Source: URNF01 sp045634325
Lineage (GTDB): Bacteria > Bacillota > Clostridia > Oscillospirales > Acutalibacteraceae
Reading direction: 5' to 3'
NCBI GenBank assembly: GCA_045634325.1
Contig: JAZRAA010000047.1
Span: 10,038 to 74,037, forward strand
Length of the DNA: 64,000 nt
Of this stretch, positions 8,601-17,967 are shown one piece after another. Position 1 is the stretch's first letter. Every line of letters starts with the position of its first letter. The translations under genes were made by a program, and so were the position numbers. The notes under the pieces were generated by a model. That model had not been told where the DNA came from. It ran no database searches and was given only the letters and a program-made list of their open reading frames with translations.

Positions 8601-8637
8601 AAAATCATCCCAAGGGCAGTGCCCTTGGGATGATTGT
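8601..8637 (-). terminator. Terminator of the large repeat-protein gene
   Basis: 14-bp stem AATCATCCCAAGGG/CCCTTGGGATGATT with loop CAGTG (8603-8635), followed on the minus strand by TTATTATG. It starts right after the minus-strand stop at 8640. The plus side also carries T residues, so it may act in both directions. Confidence 0.8.
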
Positions 8638-8639
8638 TT

Positions 8640-11600
8640 TTATACCTTTACGCCATTTTTAACGTTGTAGTATTTGCCGCTATACAGCACCTTGCCGGTA
8701 TAGTTAAAGTTGACTTTGCCACCGGATACGTAATACCACGTGTTGTTGTATTTCACAAGTGTAGTATCTTTCACCCATTTACCGCCGTTTACGTGATACC
8801 ATACGTTATTGTACTTGACGAGGGTGTTGGAAGTATTCATTACACCGTCTTTCACGTAATACCAAGTGCCACCGTAGCTGACCAAGGTAGTATCTTTCAC
8901 CCATTTGCCGCCGTTTACGTGGTACCATACGTTATTGTACTTAACGAGGGTGTTGGAAGTGTTCATTACACCGTCTTTCACGTAATACCAAGTGCCGGCG
9001 TAGTTGACAAGCGTCGTATCTTTTACTTTCTGACGGTTAATAACATGATACCAAGTACCGTTTTCTTTGTAGAGCGTATTTCCACCGGGATAAGCAAAAG
9101 CATTACAACGGTCGCAGGAAGTATCTGCGTCATTGGTATAGGTATGGCCGAGTGCAGCCACAACCTTCTGTGCAACAATTGTTTTACCGCAAGCGGAGCA
9201 ATGAGAGCCTTCGGTCAAACCGGTTTTGGTGCAGGTTGCTGCAACCGCTTTGTCTACAACTGTGGTATGACTTACAGTACCCACAACTGTTTGTGCAACG
9301 AAAACTGTATTACATACAGAGCAGTGAGAACCTTCGGTCAAACCGGTTTTGGTGCAGGTCGCTGCAACCGCTTTGTCTACAACTTCCGTATGACCTGTAG
9401 CCTCAACTTCATCCGCAACATAGCTGTCACCGCAAGCGCAAGTATAGGTGGTGTAACCATCTTCTGTACAAGTCGGGGCGGTTACAACAGCTTCATAATC
9501 GTGACCGGTAGCCGGGATAGCTTCCGTGTAAGAATCGCCGCAAGAACAGGTATACGTCGTGACACCGTCCTCGGTGCAGGTCGGAGCCTGTGTCTCTGCG
9601 CCTACATGATTGTGGCCGGTAGCCTCAACTTCGTCATCAACATAGCTGTCGCCGCAAGCGCAAGTGTAGGTGGTGTAACCATCTTCCGTACAAGTCGGTG
9701 CAGTTACAACTGCTTCGTAATCGTGGCCGGTAGCCGGGATAGCTTCCGTGTAAGAATCGCCGCAAGAACAGGTATACGTCGTGACACCGTCCTCGGTGCA
9801 GGTCGGAGCCTGTGTCTCTGCGCCTACATGATTGTGACCGGTAGCCTCAACTTCGTCGGCAACATAGCTGTCGCCGCAGACGGAACAAGTGTAGGTGGTG
9901 TAACCATCTTCTGTACAAGTCGGGGCGGTTACAACTGCTTCGTAATCATGGCCGAGTGCTTCGCCATCGGTAACACCGCAACCTAAGCAGGTCGGCGGTT
10001 CGGTACAAGTGGCATCTGCAAACTCGTGTGCTGCCAAAGCTCCACGCACCCACTCACAATTATTACAGTGCGTGTCACAATAGCTGCTATACGCATGTTC
10101 CACTTTGCAGGTGTTATAGTGCCACGTTGCATTGATGAGACAATCGTTATCCGCACCAATGGAGATGTCACTACGATCAGTGCCGGTGTACCATACGTCC
10201 ATGAGCGCTTCACAACCCTCAAATGCACCCGTTCCAATAAAGAGAGATGCCTCGGGTGTGACGAGATCCGAATCTAAGCCGAATTCGAAATCTCCAAGAT
10301 TGAATGCAGCAATAGCCACGCTGCTTCCGATGGTTACGCTGTTGAGGTTGTAACAACCGAAAAACGCATAATCGCCGATGATAGATACACTGTCAGAAAT
10401 AGTAACCGAGGTAAGCGCAGTGCAATCGAAAAATGCAAATGCGCCTATTTTGGTCACGCCGTCGCCGATGATCACTTCGGTGATGTCGGTGCCCCACGGC
10501 AATGCATCATTGTATCCGTAATCCGCCATCTCACCTTCACCGTAAATGGTGAGCACGGTGTCGTCTAATTCCCAATAACAATCACCGGTTTCGCCGGACT
10601 GAGAATCTTCCGTGAATTCAGAAACAGTAATTTGGACTTCGGCTTCTACGCCCAAAATCTCAACTATACCTGTATACGTATTACCGACAACCCACTCGTT
10701 CACGGGGCTTTGGTCATCGAAATAGAAAACATCATACATCTGACCATTGTACTCAAACAGGCAATCAAACTGTGCCAATTCTGAAAGCGTTTGCTGCGTT
10801 CCGCCATGGAAATATACAGTGATTTCTGCTTTTGAGCCCCAACGATAATATTCGTAATATTCGTCGGTTTCTCCGTACCAACCTTCCTCGAGATACCGGT
10901 CGCTCACAGATACAACGATAGGTGCTACTTCGATTCGCTCAATCGGATTTTCGACAATGCTGACAGTGACTTCCTGTTCGCAACCTAAAACGTTAATCGT
11001 GACAACATGGTCACCAATTCCCCATTGGTTATCATAACTTTGGTCGTCATTCCAATTAATCGAATATTCATTACCCTCTTCATCATAGAAATAGCAACCA
11101 TTGCCTTCAAAGCCTTCGTCACTATCTTTGAAATAGACAGTGTAGGAAAGACGATTCCACCAATCGTAACCATAATATTCACGATATTCTTCAGTTTCTT
11201 CGTCCCAATCTCCCGACATATAGCCGCCATAATTTTCAATCAGCTCAATAGATTCCACTTCGATGCGGTCAATCGGGGACTCGACAATACTGACAGTGAC
11301 TTTCTGTTCGCAACCTAAAACGTTAATCGTAACAACATGGTCACCAATTCCCCATTGGTTATCATAACTTTGGTCGTCATTCCAATTAATCGAATATTCA
11401 TTACCCTCTTCATCATAGAACCACGCGCCCTGACCTTCAACGCCTTGGTCGTTACCTTTGAAATACACGGTGTAGGAAAGGCGATTCACCCAATCGTAAC
11501 AATAATATTCGTAACCTTCCTGGGTTTCTTCGTCCCATTCTTCACACATAGAACCATCATAGTTTCCAATCAGTTCAATGGGCTCGACTTCGATGCGGGC

Positions 11601-14336
11601 AATCGGGGTTTCAACGACGCTGACGGAAACCGTCTTCTCATATCCAAACACACGAATTGTGCAATCATAGGTATTGCCGACTTCCCACTCATTGCCATAG
11701 CCTTGGGGGTCTTCAAAAGACAACTCATACCAAGTGCCTTGTGCGTCAGAGAATCCCTCAGAATTGCCTACAAAGCCCTCATCGCTGCCTTCGAAATAGA
11801 CGGTGTAGGAAAGACGATTCCACCAATCGTAACCATAATATTCACGATATTCTTCAGTTTCTTCGTCCCATTCGTCCCAATCGGTCGTTATACAACCATC
11901 ATAGTTTTCAATCATTTCGATTGGTTCGAATTCGATTCTCTCAATCGGAGATCCGACGATTTTAACGGGAATCGTTTGCTGATATCCTAACGTTTCAATC
12001 GTGCAATCATAGGTATTACCGGCTTCCCATTGGTTATCGGCACCTTGATTATCGATGAAAGCAACGGAATATACGTTACCCTCTTGGTCGGTAAAGCAAT
12101 TATCGTTGCCTTTAAAGCCTTCGTCGCTGCCTTTGAAATATACAGTGTAGGAAAGACGATTCCACCAATCATAACTATAATATTCGCGATTTTCTTCAGT
12201 TTCTTCGTCCCATTCTTCACACATAGAACCATCATAGTTTCCAATCAGTTCAATGGGCTCGAATTCGATGCGGTCAATCGGTGTATCAATGATTGTGACG
12301 GAAACTGTCTGTTCATACCCTAACGCTTTAATCGTGCAGTTATAGGTATTGCCGGCTTCCCATTGGTTGTTGTAGTCTTGGTTGTCTAAAAGGTCAGCTT
12401 CGTATCCATTGCCCTCTTCGTCACCAAACCAACTGCCATGACCTTCGTAAACCAAATCGCTATCTTTGAAGTATACGGTGTAGGAAAGGTAATTCCACCA
12501 ATCATAACTATAATATTCACGATATTCTTCGGTTTCTTCGTCCCATTCTTCACACATAGAACCATCATAGTTTCCAATCAGTTCAATGGACTCGACTTCG
12601 ATGCGGTCAATCGGGGACTCGACAATGCTGACAGAAATGTCCTGTTGGATACCATTGCAGGAAACTGTCAGAGAATATGTATTCCCGACCGTCCAAGGAT
12701 TTTGCGCACTCTGCGCATCCTCATATTCTATATAATAAATTTCATCATTATAGTAAAAATAAGAGCCGGTATAGGTTGCCGATTCATCGCCTTTAAAATA
12801 AACGGTATAGGTGAGGCGATTGGTCCAATCGTACCAATAGTACTCTTCAGCGGATTCGGTTTCTTCGTTCCAGCTCGTACTCCAAGCACCATCATAATTT
12901 TCAATGAGTTCAACATCATTGAAAACGATATTTTCAATGGGAGACTCCTGAATGGTGATCGGAACGTCACGACTAAACCCTAAAACGGAAATGGTTCCGA
13001 AATATTCATTTCCTGCTTCCCACTGTTCTTCTTGTTGGGAATCGGTGCAGTCAAAATTGTACCATTCTCCGTCATATTCGAAACCATTGCCATTTTCAAC
13101 CGTGATTTCCTCGTCTTCAAAAACGATTGTACAGCTGATGTTATCTTGCCATTGATAAATAAAACGGCGTTCATACTCCTCGGTTTCGCTGTTCCATATA
13201 TTGTCATTATATCCATCGGTACAGCCTAAGGTGATGGGAGAAACAACGATGTCTTGTATGGGGGATTCCACGATGGAAACCGGCACGGATATTCTCTCTT
13301 CTTGGAAGAGAACCGTCGCATAATAGGTGTTGCCCGCTTCCCACCGGTTGTCATAACCTTGGTCGTCTTCACAGGTCAACTGATAATACGAATCCTCATA
13401 TTCAAAGCTGTCACCCGTACCTTCAATGGGCAAACCTTCTCTGAGGTTCACGACGAAATCCATATAGTTATACCAGTCATAGTGATAATATTCACGATCT
13501 TCCCCGGCTTCTTCGTCATACTCCGAATTGACATGTCCACCGGTGCCTGCAATCATAGTAACAGGCTGTATTTCAATGCTTTCAAAAGGAGATTCAACGA
13601 TTTCGACAGGAACGATCGCGGTGTGCCCCAGCACAGAAACCTCTACCGTGTAACTGCCTGCCTGCCACACATTATCGGGGGCTTGGCCGTCATTATACGA
13701 AAAATCATTCCATTGATCGTCATACCAAAAACCTAAGCCGTCTACTTCTTCACAGGTATCGTCTGTAAAGTATACGGTATATTTCACGCGGTTGTACCAA
13801 GGATACTTGTAGAACAGTTCTTGGGTATCAGTCTCTTGGTTATAGCCATATTCATAATAGCCATCCATTTTTTCGGTGAGAACAACCGTTTCGAACTCGA
13901 TGGAGGCAATAGGCGAAACATATTTTTCAACGATTACGTTTATGTCGCCCGTCTCTTGATTGAAAAACGTTGCGTATAAAAAATACGTTTCATTGGCTGT
14001 CAGCGAAATTTGAATTTTAAATTCACTGCTTTCGCCGTCATCAGCCCCCGAAACCAACCAATTTCCGTCAGCATCGTTCAGGTCGGCAAGGGGGTCCCCC
14101 GTGGAATTTACGGAACGGAAAATATAAATACCGTCCTCCTCGGGAGTGAATTGCGCACTGGCAGCTGTGCCCGGCTCAACAACAGACAGCACTACCTCTT
14201 GATCGAGGATGAGTTGGGCATTCTCTGTTGTCTGAGCGCCTGCGTCTTGGGATGCAAATGCTGTTACGTTTGTCATGGTGACAAACATCGTCACTACCAG
14301 CAGCATTGCAAACGCTTTTTTGAGAATCAATTTCAC
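8640..14336 (-). CDS. Giant secreted repeat protein: ~10 acidic repeats, BspA-type LRR, Cys-pair repeats, WY-rich C-terminal repeats
   Basis: 1,898 residues. A signal peptide (MKLILKKAFAMLLVVTMFVT, then AFASQ) is followed by about 10 tandem ~110-residue acidic, Tyr/Trp-rich repeats (about 142-1240; each opens with SPIxxIE and contains WDEETEEYREYY and LSYTVYF). Next come a short leucine-rich stretch of the BspA/LRR_5 type (about 1249-1390, VIIGDGVTKIGAFAF), Cys-pair modules TAPTCTEDGYTTYTC (about 1460-1740), and C-terminal repeats with WYYVKDGV and WYHVNGGKW (about 1754-1898). The C-terminal repeats resemble cell-wall-binding repeats. No LPXTG motif or catalytic domain is recognised. GTG start at 14336 with AAGGAGAGG. 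Likely a surface-attached or matrix protein; function unknown. Confidence 0.85.
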   Translation of the reverse strand: MKLILKKAFAMLLVVTMFVTMTNVTAFASQDAGAQTTENAQLILDQEVVLSVVEPGTAASAQFTPEEDGIYIFRSVNSTGDPLADLNDADGNWLVSGADDGESSEFKIQISLTANETYFLYATFFNQETGDINVIVEKYVSPIASIEFETVVLTEKMDGYYEYGYNQETDTQELFYKYPWYNRVKYTVYFTDDTCEEVDGLGFWYDDQWNDFSYNDGQAPDNVWQAGSYTVEVSVLGHTAIVPVEIVESPFESIEIQPVTMIAGTGGHVNSEYDEEAGEDREYYHYDWYNYMDFVVNLREGLPIEGTGDSFEYEDSYYQLTCEDDQGYDNRWEAGNTYYATVLFQEERISVPVSIVESPIQDIVVSPITLGCTDGYNDNIWNSETEEYERRFIYQWQDNISCTIVFEDEEITVENGNGFEYDGEWYNFDCTDSQQEEQWEAGNEYFGTISVLGFSRDVPITIQESPIENIVFNDVELIENYDGAWSTSWNEETESAEEYYWYDWTNRLTYTVYFKGDESATYTGSYFYYNDEIYYIEYEDAQSAQNPWTVGNTYSLTVSCNGIQQDISVSIVESPIDRIEVESIELIGNYDGSMCEEWDEETEEYREYYSYDWWNYLSYTVYFKDSDLVYEGHGSWFGDEEGNGYEADLLDNQDYNNQWEAGNTYNCTIKALGYEQTVSVTIIDTPIDRIEFEPIELIGNYDGSMCEEWDEETEENREYYSYDWWNRLSYTVYFKGSDEGFKGNDNCFTDQEGNVYSVAFIDNQGADNQWEAGNTYDCTIETLGYQQTIPVKIVGSPIERIEFEPIEMIENYDGCITTDWDEWDEETEEYREYYGYDWWNRLSYTVYFEGSDEGFVGNSEGFSDAQGTWYELSFEDPQGYGNEWEVGNTYDCTIRVFGYEKTVSVSVVETPIARIEVEPIELIGNYDGSMCEEWDEETQEGYEYYCYDWVNRLSYTVYFKGNDQGVEGQGAWFYDEEGNEYSINWNDDQSYDNQWGIGDHVVTINVLGCEQKVTVSIVESPIDRIEVESIELIENYGGYMSGDWDEETEEYREYYGYDWWNRLSYTVYFKDSDEGFEGNGCYFYDEEGNEYSINWNDDQSYDNQWGIGDHVVTINVLGCEQEVTVSIVENPIERIEVAPIVVSVSDRYLEEGWYGETDEYYEYYRWGSKAEITVYFHGGTQQTLSELAQFDCLFEYNGQMYDVFYFDDQSPVNEWVVGNTYTGIVEILGVEAEVQITVSEFTEDSQSGETGDCYWELDDTVLTIYGEGEMADYGYNDALPWGTDITEVIIGDGVTKIGAFAFFDCTALTSVTISDSVSIIGDYAFFGCYNLNSVTIGSSVAIAAFNLGDFEFGLDSDLVTPEASLFIGTGAFEGCEALMDVWYTGTDRSDISIGADNDCLINATWHYNTCKVEHAYSSYCDTHCNNCEWVRGALAAHEFADATCTEPPTCLGCGVTDGEALGHDYEAVVTAPTCTEDGYTTYTCSVCGDSYVADEVEATGHNHVGAETQAPTCTEDGVTTYTCSCGDSYTEAIPATGHDYEAVVTAPTCTEDGYTTYTCACGDSYVDDEVEATGHNHVGAETQAPTCTEDGVTTYTCSCGDSYTEAIPATGHDYEAVVTAPTCTEDGYTTYTCACGDSYVADEVEATGHTEVVDKAVAATCTKTGLTEGSHCSVCNTVFVAQTVVGTVSHTTVVDKAVAATCTKTGLTEGSHCSACGKTIVAQKVVAALGHTYTNDADTSCDRCNAFAYPGGNTLYKENGTWYHVINRQKVKDTTLVNYAGTWYYVKDGVMNTSNTLVKYNNVWYHVNGGKWVKDTTLVSYGGTWYYVKDGVMNTSNTLVKYNNVWYHVNGGKWVKDTTLVKYNNTWYYVSGGKVNFNYTGKVLYSGKYYNVKNGVKV
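8740..9080 (-). repeat. C-terminal WYYV/WYHV tandem repeats, near-identical at DNA level
   Basis: Alternating units encoding TTLVxYxGTWYYVKDGVMNT and SNTLVKYNNVWYHVNGG. DNA copies such as the stretch around 8800-8860 and 8920-8980 are almost identical, which implies recent duplication or gene conversion. Confidence 0.8.
9380..9960 (-). repeat. CTEDG/Cys-pair module repeats
   Basis: Five alternating modules of about 29-30 residues (TAPTCTEDGYTTYTC and TQAPTCTEDGVTTYTC types) with near-identical DNA. For example, the sequence at about 9530-9620 recurs at about 9760-9850. Confidence 0.8.
10920..13920 (-). repeat. Tandem ~330-bp repeats coding for the acidic domains
   Basis: About ten in-frame copies of a ~110-codon unit. 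Two neighbours (around 10980-11090 and 11310-11420) are identical or nearly so over more than 100 bp at 330-bp spacing, while the outer copies at 12.9-13.9 kb are much more diverged. The array grew or was homogenised in its centre. Confidence 0.85.
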
Positions 14337-14365
14337 CGATACCTCTCCTTTTTGTTTATATTTTA

Positions 14366-14389
14366 GTGTCGGTCTCACAGTACCGACAC
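14366..14389 (-). promoter_or_regulatory. 8-bp inverted repeat in the leader of the repeat-protein gene
   Basis: GTGTCGGT/ACCGACAC with an 8-nt centre, about 30 nt upstream of the GTG start. It could be an operator or an mRNA hairpin; nothing in the sequence decides between them. Confidence 0.45.
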
Positions 14390-14529
14390 ATCGTTGCCAT
14401 GTATCTATACCTATATATATTTTAGCACGGCAAAGTGCTTTAAGCAATTAAAATCCCGCCAACAAAATTACCAAAAATACGCCCGCCTATATGTGATAAA
14501 CAACAAAAAGCCATGTGCCGCACTTTAAA

Positions 14530-14568
14530 AACAAAATTGGCGTTGTGCCTCTGAGGGCACAACGCCAA
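14530..14568 (-). terminator. Terminator of the Na/Pi cotransporter gene
   Basis: 13-bp stem TTGGCGTTGTGCC/GGCACAACGCCAA (14537-14549 with 14556-14568), followed on the minus strand by TTTGTTTTTA. It lies about 20 nt after the stop codon. Confidence 0.92.
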
Positions 14569-14588
14569 GATGAAACGAAAGTATTGAT

Positions 14589-16367
14589 TTATTCGATGGT
14601 GGAACGCAGCGCATAGGTGCGTGCATACCGTTCATAACTTTGACGGAAATCTTCGCTCGGACGGGATTTGATTTTGCCCAGTCGCGCGTGGGTGTCAAAG
14701 GTGCCGTGCGCCGTTTCCAACAACGCCACGCCCACGTTGGAGCAGTGATCGGAAATGCGTTCACAGTCGGTGAGGAAATCGGTGAGAATAAAGCCCAGTT
14801 CAATGGTGCAGTTACCATTTTGCAAGCGGGCGATATGACGAGCGCGAATGGTGTCAATCAAATCGTCAATGACCTGCTCGAGCGGTTCGATATCCGCAGC
14901 GAGATTCACGTCGTTTTGTGCAAAAGCCTCGGCAGTGTTGCCCAAAATCTCTTTGACGGCATCCGCCAGCACACGCAATTCCAGTTTTGCTTCACGGGAG
15001 AACGAAATGCCTTTGTTCGCCATTTCTGCTGCGGTGTGCACCATGTTGGTGGCGTGGTCGCCGATGCGTTCAAAGTCGCTGATAGCGTGCAACAACATCG
15101 TTGCCGTGCGGGCATCCGCCTCGCTCAAATCACAGCGGGACAGTTCCACCAAATAGGTGCCGATGTGGTCTTCATACGCATCCAATTTCTTTTCTTGTTT
15201 GGAGATATCTTCCGCAACTGCGGTATCGTAATCATCAAACAATCCCAGTGCAGCAGACACGGTATTGCATGCGAGATGCGCCATTTCCTTGGTTGCATCA
15301 TACGATTTGGAAGCGGCGAGTGCGGGCATTTGGAACAAACGCTCATCCAGACCCACCGAAACGATGGTTTTCTTGGATTTCGCATCGTTGTCCTCGCCGC
15401 GAACCAGCCAGCAAGTCATTTTTTCGAGCAAACCGGTCACCGGCAACAGCACAGCGGTGTTGAGTACGTTGAAGATGGTGTGAATAATTGCGATGCCCAC
15501 GGGGGAAGCCGCCGTATCCACGAAAGCAAAATCAATGAACAGATTTGCCAAACTCCACAGCACCAGCCATACAATCATGCCGACAACCTTGATCAGCACG
15601 TGGCAAACAGCAACACGTTTGGCATCTTTTTTAGTGCCCGGCAACGCCATCAAAGCGGAAATGCAAGTGCCGATGTTCTGACCCATAATGAGCGGAATAG
15701 CGGTTGCATAGGTAACAGCACCGGTCAGCGACAATGCCTGCAATACACCCACCGAAGCGGAGGAGGATTGGATGATGGCAGTAAATACCGTACCCACCAA
15801 CACGCCCAAAATCGGGTTACTGAACGCCGTGAGGATGCTGGTGAAAGCCGGCATATCTGCAAGCGGTTCCACTGCATCACTCATCATGGTCATGCCATAC
15901 ATCAAAACCGCAAAACCTACACAAATGGTGCCGATGTTCTGCCGCTTTTCCTTTTTGGACATGAGCAGCATCATTGCGCCTATGAGCGCAATAATCGGAG
16001 AGAAGTTAGCGGGTTTCAACAACTGAATAAACACGTTGCCCGATTCAATACCGGTGAGCGACAAAATCCACGCAGTCATGGTGGTACCGATATTGGAACC
16101 CATCACCACACCAATAGATTGGGAGAAAGTCATCAGGCCCGCATTCACCAAGCCGACCAACATAACCGTCACAGCAGAAGACGACTGGATAACGGCGGTA
16201 ACTACCGTACCGACCGCGAGGCCTTTCACTTTACTGCCGGTGATTTTCTGCAGAATGCTCTGCATTTTGCCGCCCGCCAATTTTTCCAAGCCGGCAGACA
16301 ACACGTGCATACCGTACAGGAAAAACGCCAAGCCGCCACATAACATAATGACGCTGAAAATGTCCAT
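14589..16367 (-). CDS. Na+/phosphate cotransporter family protein with C-terminal PhoU domain
   Basis: 592 residues. The N-terminal two thirds is hydrophobic, with two inverted copies of the Na/Pi-II signature: AVIQSSSAVTVMLVG near residue 60 and AIIQSSSASVGVLQA near residue 200. The C-terminal ~200 residues are a helical PhoU-like domain (SDFERIGDHATNMVHTAAEM, SDCERISDHCSNVGVALLE). This is the NptA-like arrangement for phosphate uptake, although some relatives may move other anions. ATG 16367 has AAAGG at good spacing; an ATG three codons earlier touches that site. Single-gene unit. Confidence 0.92.
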   Translation of the reverse strand: MDIFSVIMLCGGLAFFLYGMHVLSAGLEKLAGGKMQSILQKITGSKVKGLAVGTVVTAVIQSSSAVTVMLVGLVNAGLMTFSQSIGVVMGSNIGTTMTAWILSLTGIESGNVFIQLLKPANFSPIIALIGAMMLLMSKKEKRQNIGTICVGFAVLMYGMTMMSDAVEPLADMPAFTSILTAFSNPILGVLVGTVFTAIIQSSSASVGVLQALSLTGAVTYATAIPLIMGQNIGTCISALMALPGTKKDAKRVAVCHVLIKVVGMIVWLVLWSLANLFIDFAFVDTAASPVGIAIIHTIFNVLNTAVLLPVTGLLEKMTCWLVRGEDNDAKSKKTIVSVGLDERLFQMPALAASKSYDATKEMAHLACNTVSAALGLFDDYDTAVAEDISKQEKKLDAYEDHIGTYLVELSRCDLSEADARTATMLLHAISDFERIGDHATNMVHTAAEMANKGISFSREAKLELRVLADAVKEILGNTAEAFAQNDVNLAADIEPLEQVIDDLIDTIRARHIARLQNGNCTIELGFILTDFLTDCERISDHCSNVGVALLETAHGTFDTHARLGKIKSRPSEDFRQSYERYARTYALRSTIE

Positions 16368-16498
16368 ATTTTTCATTCCTTTTCTTTTTTGCTCGTAGGC
16401 CCATTCGCCCAGTATGACCTTACTATACTATTTCTAAGTTAAAAACAAATAGGTGCAATGTTAAATCTATGTAAAATCCGTGTGCGAGAGTATCGCTA

Positions 16499-16527
16499 TT
16501 TACAAATCGTTTGAAATATGGTATACT
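16499..16527 (+). promoter_or_regulatory. Promoter of the hydrogenase-maturation operon
   Basis: TTTACA (16499-16504), 17-nt spacer, TATACT (16522-16527). The predicted transcript starts near 16534, giving a leader of about 120 nt before the first gene. Confidence 0.75.
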
Positions 16528-16533
16528 ATATAC

Positions 16534-16652
16534 AATTCCTGACATTAAGCGTAACAATGCTGCGTGAAAGGATGCGTGTTATACAATATAAGCAGGGGAT
16601 ACCTGCGTTTGTGAGCCGCATCCCGAGGGATGCGGCTTTTTTTAGGAGGAAA
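16534..16652 (+). ncRNA. Structured mRNA leader with terminator and alternative antiterminator pairing
   Basis: The leader ends in a terminator-like hairpin, GCCGCATCC/GGATGCGGC (16615-16623 with 16628-16636) plus seven T, directly before the ribosome-binding site of the first gene. GGATGCG at 16570-16576 is perfectly complementary to CGCATCC at 16617-16623, the 5' arm of that terminator, so two exclusive folds are possible. A GCAGG/CCTGC hairpin (16592-16606) lies between them, and GTAACA (16551-16556) can pair with TGTTAT (16577-16582, one G-U). This is the layout of a riboswitch or protein-controlled attenuator. I do not recognise a known class. Confidence 0.6.
16615..16643 (+). terminator. 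Leader terminator upstream of the TM1266-like gene
   Basis: 9-bp GC-rich stem, CGAG loop and a T7 run, ending one base before AGGAGG. Because it precedes the coding region it should work as a conditional attenuator. Confidence 0.75.
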
Positions 16653-16655
16653 ATG

Positions 16656-16913
16656 ATGGATACGCGAATTGCCGTGATGAGTATTATCGTCGAAAACAGC
16701 GATGCGGTCGAACAAATCAACGCCATATTACATGCCTACGGTACATACATTATCGGGCGTATGGGATTGCCGTACCCCAAGCGCAACGTGAGCATCATCA
16801 GCATTGCGCTGGATGCCCCCGCAGATGCTATTTCGGCATTGGCGGGTAAAATCGGTGGGCTGACGGGTGTAAGCGTCAAAACCGCCTATTCGAGTGTGCA
16901 AAGCCATGCATAA
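16656..16913 (+). CDS. TM1266-type iron-only hydrogenase system regulator (putative)
   Basis: 85 residues, beginning MDTRIAVMSIIVENSDAVEQ. It matches the small family named after Thermotoga TM1266 (TIGR03959), which is found beside [FeFe]-hydrogenase maturation genes and has an ACT/NikR-like ferredoxin fold; regulation is presumed, not shown. Start is ATG 16656 (or the ATG just before it), 6 nt after AGGAGG. The frame stays open upstream through the leader, but no other start has a good ribosome site. Its stop overlaps the hydE start by 8 nt. Confidence 0.8.
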   Translation: MDTRIAVMSIIVENSDAVEQINAILHAYGTYIIGRMGLPYPKRNVSIISIALDAPADAISALAGKIGGLTGVSVKTAYSSVQSHA

Positions 16914-17955
16914 GACGGTTTTAACGCTGATTGACAAGCTCGCAAAAGAGCGTCGATTGACCGTAGAGGAATATGAAACGCTCATCACCCACCGCAACGA
17001 AAAAGCCGCTCGAAAATTAGCGGAATTGGCAGTGCGGGCACGAAAAGCCGTGTACGGCAACACGGTTTTCGTGCGTGGATTGATTGAAGTGAGTAATATT
17101 TGTCAAAACAATTGTCTGTACTGCGGTATTCGCAGCGGCAACGCAAACTGTGTGCGGTATCGACTGAGCCGTGCGGATATTCTGGATTGCTGCAAAGAAG
17201 GGTATGCACTGGGGTTTCGCACTTTCGTTTTACAAGGCGGCGAGGACCCCGCTTTCACCGACGAATTTTTGTGCGACGTCATCCGTACCATCAAAGAAAC
17301 CTACCCCGATTGCGCCGTGACATTGTCGTTGGGAGAACGTTCTTTTGAAAGTTACAAAGCGCTCAAAGAAGCGGGAGCTGACCGCTATTTATTGCGGCAC
17401 GAAACCGCTGACACCCGACACTACGCTTTGTTGCATCCCGCTGAAATGACCCTTGCAACACGCTTGCAGTGCTTAAACGACCTCAAATCTCTCGGTTATC
17501 AAGTGGGGTGCGGGTTTATGGTGGGTTCGCCGCACCAAACCGCCATGCACTTGGCACAAGACTTGAAATTTGTGGAAGAATTTACCCCCGCCATGTGCGG
17601 TATCGGGCCGTTCATTCCGCAAAAAGATACCCCTTTCCACGATAAAGAGGCGGGGACAGTGGAACTGACCTGCTATCTGTTGTCGATTCTGCGGTTGATG
17701 CATCCGCATCTGCTACTGCCCGCCACCACGGCGCTGGGGTCGATTGACCCAAACGGACGGGAAATGGGTATTTTGGCGGGTGCCAACGTGGTGATGCCTA
17801 ACCTATCCCCCGCATCGGTGCGTAAAAAATATGCGCTGTATGACAACAAGCTCACCGACGGCGAAGAGTCGGCACAATGCAAAGCGGCGCTCGAACAGCG
17901 CATGCAAACCATTGGATATCAAGTGGTCACCGACCGTGGTGACGTGCGTTATTAA
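16906..17955 (+). CDS. hydE: [FeFe]-hydrogenase H-cluster radical SAM maturase HydE
   Basis: 349 residues, the family's normal length. HydE is a radical S-adenosylmethionine enzyme needed to build the 2Fe subcluster of [FeFe] hydrogenase. The cluster motif CxxxCxxC is at C66, C70 and C73 (CQNNCLYC), in GLIEVSNICQNNCLYCGI. Other family stretches are FVLQGGEDP and GCGFMVGSPHQT. The ATG overlaps the end of the upstream gene and has no clear ribosome site of its own, which suggests translational coupling. Confidence 0.95.
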   Translation: MHKTVLTLIDKLAKERRLTVEEYETLITHRNEKAARKLAELAVRARKAVYGNTVFVRGLIEVSNICQNNCLYCGIRSGNANCVRYRLSRADILDCCKEGYALGFRTFVLQGGEDPAFTDEFLCDVIRTIKETYPDCAVTLSLGERSFESYKALKEAGADRYLLRHETADTRHYALLHPAEMTLATRLQCLNDLKSLGYQVGCGFMVGSPHQTAMHLAQDLKFVEEFTPAMCGIGPFIPQKDTPFHDKEAGTVELTCYLLSILRLMHPHLLLPATTALGSIDPNGREMGILAGANVVMPNLSPASVRKKYALYDNKLTDGEESAQCKAALEQRMQTIGYQVVTDRGDVRY

Positions 17956-17967
17956 GGAGAATGTTTT

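Noticed and set aside
8634..9986. A 450-codon plus-strand frame across the C-terminal repeats of the giant protein
   Set aside because: Its repeats only mirror the repeats on the coding strand, and it has no signal, start site or family.
9380..13920. CRISPR-like appearance of regularly spaced repeats
   Set aside because: Repeat units are 88-330 bp, in frame, and encode protein modules; there are no unique spacers of uniform length and no cas genes.
14640..16343. A 567-codon open frame antisense to the Na/Pi cotransporter gene
   Set aside because: His/Gln/Asn-rich composition without domains and exact overlap with a well-supported gene mark it as a codon-bias shadow.
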